NCBI GenBank assembly: GCA_011046405.1
Contig: DSAR01000303.1
Span: forward strand, 1 to 11,536
DNA length: 11,536 bases
Source: Chloroflexota bacterium
Lineage (GTDB): Bacteria > Chloroflexota > Anaerolineae > B4-G1
Direction of reading: 5' to 3'
Shown: positions 6,888 through 11,536 of the stretch, piece by piece
Position numbering within the stretch: position 1 is the stretch's first letter
Layout: the number at the start of each line of letters is the position of its first letter
Notes under the pieces: model-generated
What the model was told of the DNA's origin: nothing
What the model saw: only the letters and a program-made list of their open reading frames with translations
The model's database searches: none
Program-made: the position numbers and the translations under genes

Positions 6888-6915
6888 AGTATAACGCAAT
6901 CTCCCTAAATGCCAA
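6888..6915 (-). promoter_or_regulatory. Predicted promoter of the nucleotidyltransferase gene
   Basis: On the minus strand: -35 TTGGCA (6910-6915), a 16-base spacer, and -10 TATACT (6888-6893), each one base off consensus. Transcription would start near 6881, leaving a leader of about 45 bases before the ATG at 6836. It may also serve the ppsR-like and rhomboid genes downstream. It is back to back with the promoter at 6933-6961. Confidence 0.65.
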
Positions 6916-6932
6916 ATGGAAAACACGGGGAG

Positions 6933-6961
6933 TTCTTTTTTGCAGCAAAATGTGATAGAAT
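6933..6961 (+). promoter_or_regulatory. Predicted promoter of the LysM/DUF2723 operon
   Basis: Extended -10 TGATAGAAT (TAGAAT at 6956-6961 with TG one base upstream), and a weak -35 TTCTTT (6933-6938) at 17-base spacing. It lies in an AT-rich patch, about 60 bases before the LysM gene ATG. The two divergent -35 boxes are only about 17 bases apart, so a single regulator could affect both directions. Confidence 0.45.
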
Positions 6962-7020
6962 AATGAAAGAGAAGTCGCGATCCATGCGTTTGCACCGGTC
7001 ACCGAGGAGGCCAATCATCA

Positions 7021-7821
7021 ATGCGTACACGTACCTGGGCTATCGTCATCACCATCAACGTCGTCATCTCAGCCGTCGTGATGCTAACTGTGTTATTGAT
7101 CTGGGATCGAATGGCAGTGTCTCCACCACCCAGCCCAACGACCATGCCTGTTTCTACTCACGTCCCCACCGAACAGGCAATCAGTAGCCCACTGCCGACG
7201 TCGACTGAGCCGCTAATGGCTACGTTAGGGTCAGAATTCACGTCAGAACCAGTACAATATACGGTCCAATCTGGTGACACGTTGGGCGCTATCGCTCAAA
7301 GCTACGGCGTATCGCTGGAGGCCCTGATGGCGGCCAACAACATCGTCAATCCCAACCTGCTCCAGGTTGGCCAAACGCTCGTCATCCCCGTCGCGCCCCA
7401 GGCGCCTCCCGCCGTCGAACCGGCCAGTGACGTGACCGCTGAACCCGCCGGAGCGACCCCGCCGCTTGATAACGTGCTGGCCGCTCAAGCCCCCACCCTC
7501 ACGCCTTCCGGCCCGACGTTGATCGAGATCGGGCAGGTATTGGGCGCCGGCGATCTGAACAGAGAGGTGCTCGTCATACGTAACGGCGGGGGATCGGTCG
7601 ACCTGGAGGGCTGGACGTTATCCGACGCCGACGGCAACGTCTTCACGTTCCCCAAGATCACGCTCTTCGCCGACGTCCAGATGCGCGTTCACTCGGCCCC
7701 GGGCCGTTCCACCCCCAGCGACCTGTACTGGGGGCGAGACGCGCCGGCGTGGAACGTGGGCGAGATAATCACCCTCCGGGACCAGGACGATAACGTCGTG
7801 GATACCTACATCGTCCCATGA
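7021..7821 (+). CDS. Membrane-anchored LysM and lamin-tail domain protein
   Basis: A 266-residue surface protein. Residues 6-28 form one membrane helix or uncleaved signal anchor. A Pro/Ser/Thr-rich linker follows (about 33-75). Then comes one LysM domain (79-123, YTVQSGDTLGAIAQSYGVSLEALMAANNI..LQVGQTLVIP), a family that binds peptidoglycan or related glycans. A second Pro/Ala-rich linker (about 125-165) leads to a C-terminal lamin-tail-like beta sandwich (about 166-265), recognised by IRNGGGSVDLEGWTLSDADGNVFTFP and ITLRDQDDNVVDTY. No catalytic residues are apparent, so an adhesive or scaffolding role outside the membrane is likely. The start is supported by GAGGAGG about ten bases upstream and by the membrane anchor immediately after the ATG. 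Its stop overlaps the next gene's start (ATGA), implying coupled translation with the DUF2723 protein. Confidence 0.9.
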   Translation: MRTRTWAIVITINVVISAVVMLTVLLIWDRMAVSPPPSPTTMPVSTHVPTEQAISSPLPTSTEPLMATLGSEFTSEPVQYTVQSGDTLGAIAQSYGVSLEALMAANNIVNPNLLQVGQTLVIPVAPQAPPAVEPASDVTAEPAGATPPLDNVLAAQAPTLTPSGPTLIEIGQVLGAGDLNREVLVIRNGGGSVDLEGWTLSDADGNVFTFPKITLFADVQMRVHSAPGRSTPSDLYWGRDAPAWNVGEIITLRDQDDNVVDTYIVP

Positions 7822-9743
7822 AAATCCACCCACTCATCCCGGCTCGTTGGCACATGCGATGGCATACGCGAACGTGGATCATCGTCGCCGTCGGCATCGC
7901 CGCCCTGCTGTACGTCTCGACCTGCCAGACCACCGTCAACGGGAGCCTGAGCCCCTACGCCACCGACGTGGGGGAGATTCAAAACGCGCTCCCCCGTTGG
8001 GGTACGATCCATTGGACCGGGTACCCGCTCTATACCTTCCTGGGCTCGACCTTCGTCACACTGCTGTGCTGGATAGGGATCGAGCCGGCGACCGGCGCTT
8101 CCCTGTACTCGGTGGTGTGGGGCCTCGTCTCCGTTGGGCTGATCGTTGTCCTGCTTCAAGAATTGGATGTGCCGGGACCGGTGGCCGCCCTGGGGGGCCT
8201 TGTGGCGGCCGTATCGACCTCAATGTGGATGGACGCCTCCATCGCCGAGGTACACACGATGACCACCGCCTTCACCGTCGCCACGTTCCTGTTCGCCCTC
8301 CGCTTCGGGCGCACGGGCGAACGCCGCGACCTGTTGTGGCTGGCTTTCGCCTTCAGCCAGGGCGTGATCCACCAGCGGGCTGTGCTCTTCCTCGCCCCGG
8401 CGGTGGCCGTCCTCGTCCTCCGGTCCGACCGGTGGCGGGCGATCGGGCGGGGCATGCTGCCCGCGCTGACGATCTCGCTGCTGGCGCCCCTCACCTACCT
8501 CTACCTCCCCTGGCGCGTGCAGCAGGGGACGACCTGGACCTTTGGCACGCCCGGCACCTGGCAGGGCGTGATACGTATGCTGTTCGACAACCGGGCAGAG
8601 CGCATCGTCACCTGGCCCGGGAGCCTCGCCGAATGGACGGCCCGGATCTGGCGAGCTTTCGAGATCACGGCCGCCGACCTCAACGTCATCTTACTGGCGC
8701 TGGGATTGTTGGGCTTGCTGGTATTGGCCCTGAAGACGAAAAGGGATGTGAGAACGAGATGGCGCGAGCCGCTGGCCCTGACCCTGGCCTGGCTGCCCTA
8801 CCTGCTCCTGACCGCCATCATCTGGATTGGGCGCGTGGGCGATGCCCAACTGGCGGCCCATCTGCCGGTGACCGTGCTGGCCGCCGTTGGGCTGGCGCTG
8901 CTGGCGGCGTACCTGGACCGGCGCTGGACGTGGCGCTACCCCGGGGCCACGCTGGCCCTGGCGGGCGTCGTCGTTTTCCTGGCCGCGCGCCATCGCCCCC
9001 AGGTGCTGGCGGTCACCCGCGACCCCGGCGCCGAGACCATCATCGCCACGGCTGCACAGATCACGCCGCCGCCGGACGAGCGCCCCACGACCCTGATGGC
9101 CCTTTGGGGGAACGACTACTGGGCCCTCGTCTACGCCCAGGCGTACCGGGGCCAGTTCGCGGAGCTAGACGTCGTGGATCACAACGCGAATTTCGAGGCG
9201 ATCCTGGAGAGAGGCCATCGTCTGTTCACCCTCAGCAAGACGTTCTACCGGCGTTCCGTCGCGTGGTGGGAGGGGCGACTGGGCTCGATCTACCTGGAGA
9301 CTTATGCCCCGGGCCTGATTGAGATCAGTCCGGCGCCCCGGACCCTTGATACAGTCGATAAACAGGCGATGGATCCAGAGCCATTCCGTGTGAACGACGA
9401 TCTGGCCATCGCCTCCGTCGAGGTCCGGGAGGAAGAGGAAAGCTATCGGCTCACGGTCCATTGGCTGGCCAAGGCTGTCCCCGAACGGGATTACAGCGTC
9501 GCCGTCCACCTGCTCGCCCCCAATCCCGGGGACGTACTGGATCAGGCCGATTCCCTGCATCCGGTCGAGGGCTGGTATCCCACGACTCGCTGGATGGCCG
9601 GCCAGGTCGTGCAAGACGTCTACCGCCTCACGCCCCCCTCCGGGGGGAAGCGACCCGGCGCGATCAGGATCACCGCCTACCACGTCGACGAAGATGGACA
9701 GTTCGTGAACGGCGAATGGTTCACGGTCAATTTAAGTCCTTAA
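7818..9743 (+). CDS. DUF2723 multi-membrane protein (mannosyltransferase-like)
   Basis: A 641-residue integral membrane protein. The first extracellular loop has YATDVGEIQNALPRWGTIHWTGYPLY (about 47-72). The Asp50..Glu53 pair and the H-x-x-GYPLY stretch match the N-terminal signature of DUF2723, a family related to GT-C/PMT glycosyltransferases that use lipid-linked sugars. About nine to eleven hydrophobic helices run from residue 19 to roughly 395. A soluble outer part follows. Its last 150 residues (about 485-640: LTVHWLAKAVPERDYSVAVHLL..QAD..P..GWYPTTRWMAGQVVQDVYRL) resemble a beta-sandwich seen at the end of many Chloroflexota membrane glycosyltransferases. Sugar transfer is inferred, not shown. 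The ATG overlaps the LysM gene stop by four bases. A 152-bp palindromic element lies just after the gene. Confidence 0.88.
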   Translation: MKIHPLIPARWHMRWHTRTWIIVAVGIAALLYVSTCQTTVNGSLSPYATDVGEIQNALPRWGTIHWTGYPLYTFLGSTFVTLLCWIGIEPATGASLYSVVWGLVSVGLIVVLLQELDVPGPVAALGGLVAAVSTSMWMDASIAEVHTMTTAFTVATFLFALRFGRTGERRDLLWLAFAFSQGVIHQRAVLFLAPAVAVLVLRSDRWRAIGRGMLPALTISLLAPLTYLYLPWRVQQGTTWTFGTPGTWQGVIRMLFDNRAERIVTWPGSLAEWTARIWRAFEITAADLNVILLALGLLGLLVLALKTKRDVRTRWREPLALTLAWLPYLLLTAIIWIGRVGDAQLAAHLPVTVLAAVGLALLAAYLDRRWTWRYPGATLALAGVVVFLAARHRPQVLAVTRDPGAETIIATAAQITPPPDERPTTLMALWGNDYWALVYAQAYRGQFAELDVVDHNANFEAILERGHRLFTLSKTFYRRSVAWWEGRLGSIYLETYAPGLIEISPAPRTLDTVDKQAMDPEPFRVNDDLAIASVEVREEEESYRLTVHWLAKAVPERDYSVAVHLLAPNPGDVLDQADSLHPVEGWYPTTRWMAGQVVQDVYRLTPPSGGKRPGAIRITAYHVDEDGQFVNGEWFTVNLSP

Positions 9744-9763
9744 TTCAGAGCAGTATTGAAGGA

Positions 9764-9915
9764 TTCATTACCCGACATCTCTGGATCACGAATGTCACGA
9801 ATGGACAAATCACACGAATTTTGGCTTCGAATTTCAAAAAACATTCGTGAAATTCGACCATTCGTGTGATTCGTGATCGAAAATCAGGCTCTTGATCACG
9901 AATGTCGGGTAGTGA
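9764..9915. repeat. CACGAAT palindromic element flanked by 9-bp direct repeats
   Basis: Almost the whole gap 9744-9932 is this structure. The outer arms are ATTCATTACCCGACAT (9763-9778) and ATGTCGGGTAGTGAAT (9902-9917), an inverted match of 15 of 16. Inner arms are GATCACGAAT (9784-9793) and ATTCGTGATC (9869-9878), with further CACGAAT/ATTCGTG units between. GATCACGAATGTC occurs directly at 9784-9796 and 9894-9906. ATTGAAGGA flanks the unit at 9755-9763 and 9916-9924, which looks like a target-site duplication. It is built like the element at 777-924 but has different outer arms. Confidence 0.75.
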
Positions 9916-9932
9916 ATTGAAGGAGGGAACCT

Positions 9933-10262
9933 ATGGAACCGGTGGATGTCAACCCGTTGAGCGCCGATCAACACCTGGAACTGGCGTATGAATGTGAGGA
10001 GGCTGACCTATTCGAGCAGGCGCTATCCGAATGCGAGATGGCTATTGAACTCGCACACTCATTTCTCGCCAGTGCATACAATCTGTAGGGCATCATTCTA
10101 GAAGGACTGGAGCAAGACGAGGAGGCCATAAAAGCCTACAACACGGCCCTGGCGATTGAACCGAAACTGCAGGAAGCAGCGAGCAATCTACTGGAACTGG
10201 AATCTGACTTGGGATTGGGGCACGATCTGGTGACGATTGCCACCTTTAGCTATACCGCCGAT
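9933..10262 (+). pseudogene. Decayed TPR protein with a trace of DUF2007
   Basis: An ATG at 9933 follows a near-perfect AAGGAGGG site (9920-9927), but the frame meets TAG at 10086-10088 after 51 codons. The same frame stays open beyond it, to TAG at 10338-10340. Read through, it shows tetratricopeptide features: LAYECEEADLFEQALSECEMAI, then AYNL*GIILEGLEQDEEAIKAY followed by ALAIEP and NLLELES. Next comes HDLVTIATFSYTAD (ending near 10262), which resembles the opening of DUF2007 domains that follow TPRs in related proteins. The similarity stops there, and the frame runs on as low-quality sequence into the antisense of ecfT. I infer a TPR-DUF2007 gene with a nonsense mutation and a deleted 3' end. 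A 51-residue product could still be made. Stop-codon readthrough is possible but less likely, because the 3' end is also missing. Confidence 0.65.
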
Positions 10263-10288
10263 CCCGAGAGGGGAATCACACGGCGCCT

Positions 10289-11161
10289 TTATCCAGCAGC
10301 CCAGGCCAGCGCCCAATCCGGGATCCACAACCTCGCGTAGCCGAGCATCGAGAAGAGCAGCGAGACGACGAAGAGCAACGCCGCCGCCGCGATCAACACC
10401 TGGTCCCGGCGCCGGTAGTGCAACTGCTTCAACCACGTGCGCGGCCCGACGCCGAAGGCGCGCAGGTCCATGGCGTCGATGATGTCCTCGCTGCCGGCGA
10501 TGGCGTGGATGGTCACCGGCACGATCAGCGGGGCCAGCTTGCGCACCTGGGCGAACAATCCGCCGCGCAGTTTCTCGATCTCGTACCCTCGCGCCCGCTG
10601 GGCGTCCATCGTCAATTGGAAATCGCGGGCGAAAGTGGGGATGAAGCGCATCGTCAGTTCCATCGCGTAGGCGATCTTGTCGGGCAGCCCCAGCCCGTGG
10701 AAGGTGACGCCGTAGAGTTCGGGATTGAGGGTGTAGGGGATGAGCACCGTCATGGCCGAGACGCTGAACACCCGCACGAACTGGCTGATAGCGTAGAAAA
10801 TACGCTCGACGGTGACGTTCAGCGTCGGCTGCCAGCCGAGAATCTCGAAGGGCGCACGCAGGCTGGTGATGACGTGCTCCTGGGCGTAATGCTCCATCCC
10901 ACCCCGCCCGGTCAAGAACGTCAGCACCCCGAAGAAGGTGATGAATCCCCCGATGAACAACCACGTGCGATACGTCTCACGCCACGTGATCCCCGAGGTG
11001 AAGATCGCCAGCAAGGCGATGACGAGCAGGGGAACCAGGAAACGCAAATCCCAGAAGAGCAGTGAAGAGGCCAGGAAGGCTACGTAGAAGATCACCCAGG
11101 CTCGGGGATCAAAACTTTGAATGAGGGAATTGCGTTCCCGATAACGCCACGTGACTAACAT
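10289..11161 (-). CDS. ecfT: ECF transporter transmembrane protein EcfT
   Basis: A 290-residue membrane protein, the T component of an energy-coupling factor ABC importer, which links the substrate-binding S component to two ATPases. Hydrophobic helices lie at about 22-39, 41-55, 66-84, 122-144 and 254-276. The long cytoplasmic coupling region holds the characteristic motif ARGYEIE (190-196, Ala-Arg-Gly) and a second LRAFG (233-237) in the place of the other Ala-Arg-x motif. These two helices contact the ATPases. The ATG at 11161 has a modest CAGGTGAG upstream. It follows the S-component gene on the same strand, with 147 bases between them, 109 of which are the inserted repeat. The ATPase genes must lie outside the window or elsewhere. 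The transported vitamin or metal cannot be told from EcfT. Confidence 0.93.
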   Translation of the reverse strand: MLVTWRYRERNSLIQSFDPRAWVIFYVAFLASSLLFWDLRFLVPLLVIALLAIFTSGITWRETYRTWLFIGGFITFFGVLTFLTGRGGMEHYAQEHVITSLRAPFEILGWQPTLNVTVERIFYAISQFVRVFSVSAMTVLIPYTLNPELYGVTFHGLGLPDKIAYAMELTMRFIPTFARDFQLTMDAQRARGYEIEKLRGGLFAQVRKLAPLIVPVTIHAIAGSEDIIDAMDLRAFGVGPRTWLKQLHYRRRDQVLIAAAALLFVVSLLFSMLGYARLWIPDWALAWAAG

Positions 11162-11199
11162 CGTCTCACCTGCTCGTCATCCATCGGTCCTACCGGCGG

Positions 11200-11308
11200 T
11201 ATCATCTCAATAAACCGGGGCAAACTCGCTCGGGCCGGTCTCCTGACCGTGCCCGCTGTGGCTCGGTCGGGAGACCGGCCACAGCTCCCCAACTTATTGA
11301 GAAAGATA
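11200..11308. repeat. Small TIR element, copy 2, inside the ECF operon
   Basis: This 109-bp unit (TATC..GATA) is nearly identical to copy 1 at 6-113 and in the same orientation. The stem arms are 11233-11249 and 11264-11280, and an alternative hairpin covers about 11255-11285. The ten bases before it (11190-11199, CTACCGGCGG) and after it (11309-11318, CTACCGGCCC) match at 8 of 10 positions, consistent with a target duplication. The right-hand duplicate contains the stop codon of the upstream S-component gene. Without the element and one duplicate, the S-to-T gap would be about 28 bases, a normal operon spacing. When transcribed, it would put a long stable stem in the S-T mRNA. Confidence 0.85.
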
Positions 11309-11536
11309 CTACCGGCCCGTCTGCTGCTGCATAGCCTTGTACGCCCGCACGAGAATCGGCACCAGGATAGCGGCGAAGATCAAGTTGGGGCCGGCCGCCG
11401 GCAGGAACTCACCGACGATGGCCACCGAGAACGGGAACCCGTTGATCCAGATGTCGGATATGGCGGCGAAACCGATGCCGATCAAGTTACCCAGCATGCT
11501 CCACATCACCGCCGCCGCCACGTCGGTATCCTCACC
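11309..11536 (-). CDS. Probable ECF transporter S component, C-terminal part
   Basis: The frame is open from the right edge to TAG at 11309-11311, giving the last 75 residues of a membrane protein; the N-terminal part is outside the window. Two hydrophobic segments are visible: AAAVMWSMLGNLIGIGFAAI (from about residue 6 of the fragment) and GPNLIFAAILVPILVRAY near the end. The tail is polar (KAMQQQTGR). The glycine-rich helices and the AAGPNLIFAAILVPIL ending suit the S (substrate-binding) component of an ECF importer, and ecfT directly downstream supports this. The apparent start at 11521 is only a GTG within the open frame, so I do not treat it as the real start. The substrate is unknown. 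Confidence 0.65.
   Translation of the reverse strand, partial: GEDTDVAAAVMWSMLGNLIGIGFAAISDIWINGFPFSVAIVGEFLPAAGPNLIFAAILVPILVRAYKAMQQQTGR

Noticed and set aside
6837..6995. Longer start for the nucleotidyltransferase
   Set aside because: The extension crosses its own well-formed promoter and both divergent -35 boxes, and has no family similarity. The ATG at 6836 has AGGAG upstream.
7847..9322. Long open frame of 491 codons on the plus strand
   Set aside because: It is a second frame of the DUF2723 gene, with Arg/Pro/Gly-rich composition and no membrane helices or motifs.
10086..10088. TAG read as an amino acid (recoding)
   Set aside because: No other TAG in the window is read through; mutS and the nucleotidyltransferase end normally at TAG, and the host frame is also truncated downstream.
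6..11308. An 11-kb composite transposon bounded by the two TIR elements
   Set aside because: Each copy has its own flanking duplication, so they look like separate insertions. The genes between are mainly housekeeping. Recombination between the direct copies is possible but not shown.

Overview
The window looks like chromosomal DNA from a Chloroflexota bacterium, probably Anaerolineae-like. I infer this from the GC-rich genes, the LysM/lamin-tail and DUF2723 proteins with a Chloroflexota-style C-terminal sandwich, the TPR+DUF2007-type remnant, and intergenic spaces filled with CACGAAT/ATTCGTG palindromes. No rRNA, tRNA, CRISPR array, transposase or phage gene is visible.

Layout from left to right. 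Positions 6-113 hold a compact palindromic repeat (copy 1), followed by a leftward PRiA4_ORF3-like gene (142-720). The gap 721-1023 is mostly a nested palindromic element. A rightward 88-residue membrane protein (1024-1290) contains three 11-residue repeats. It converges on mutS across a large palindrome and an 8-bp tandem repeat that reaches the mutS stop codon. Four leftward genes follow: mutS (1444-4074, own promoter), a rhomboid protease (4194-5060), a PPDK regulatory protein (5075-5875), and a CD-NTase/SMODS-like nucleotidyltransferase (5955-6836). The nucleotidyltransferase has its own promoter and a degenerate catalytic triad. A divergent promoter drives a two-gene rightward unit: a membrane-anchored LysM plus lamin-tail protein (7021-7821), overlapping by ATGA with a DUF2723 multi-membrane protein (7818-9743).

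After that comes a second CACGAAT-type palindromic element flanked by 9-bp direct repeats, then a decayed TPR/DUF2007 gene (from 9933) with an in-frame amber codon and a lost 3' end. The right edge is a leftward ECF transporter operon: the C-terminal end of a probable S component (11309-11536, cut by the window edge) and ecfT (10289-11161). The second copy of the 108/109-bp palindromic repeat lies between these two genes. It is nearly identical to copy 1, in the same orientation, and flanked by 8/10-matching direct repeats.

The best novelty candidates are the small terminal-inverted-repeat element with an apparent 10-bp target duplication and two mutually exclusive RNA folds, now inside an ECF operon; the solitary nucleotidyltransferase with a changed active site; the hendecad-repeat membrane peptide; and the element that duplicated part of a ribosome binding site. 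I saw no complete new defence system.
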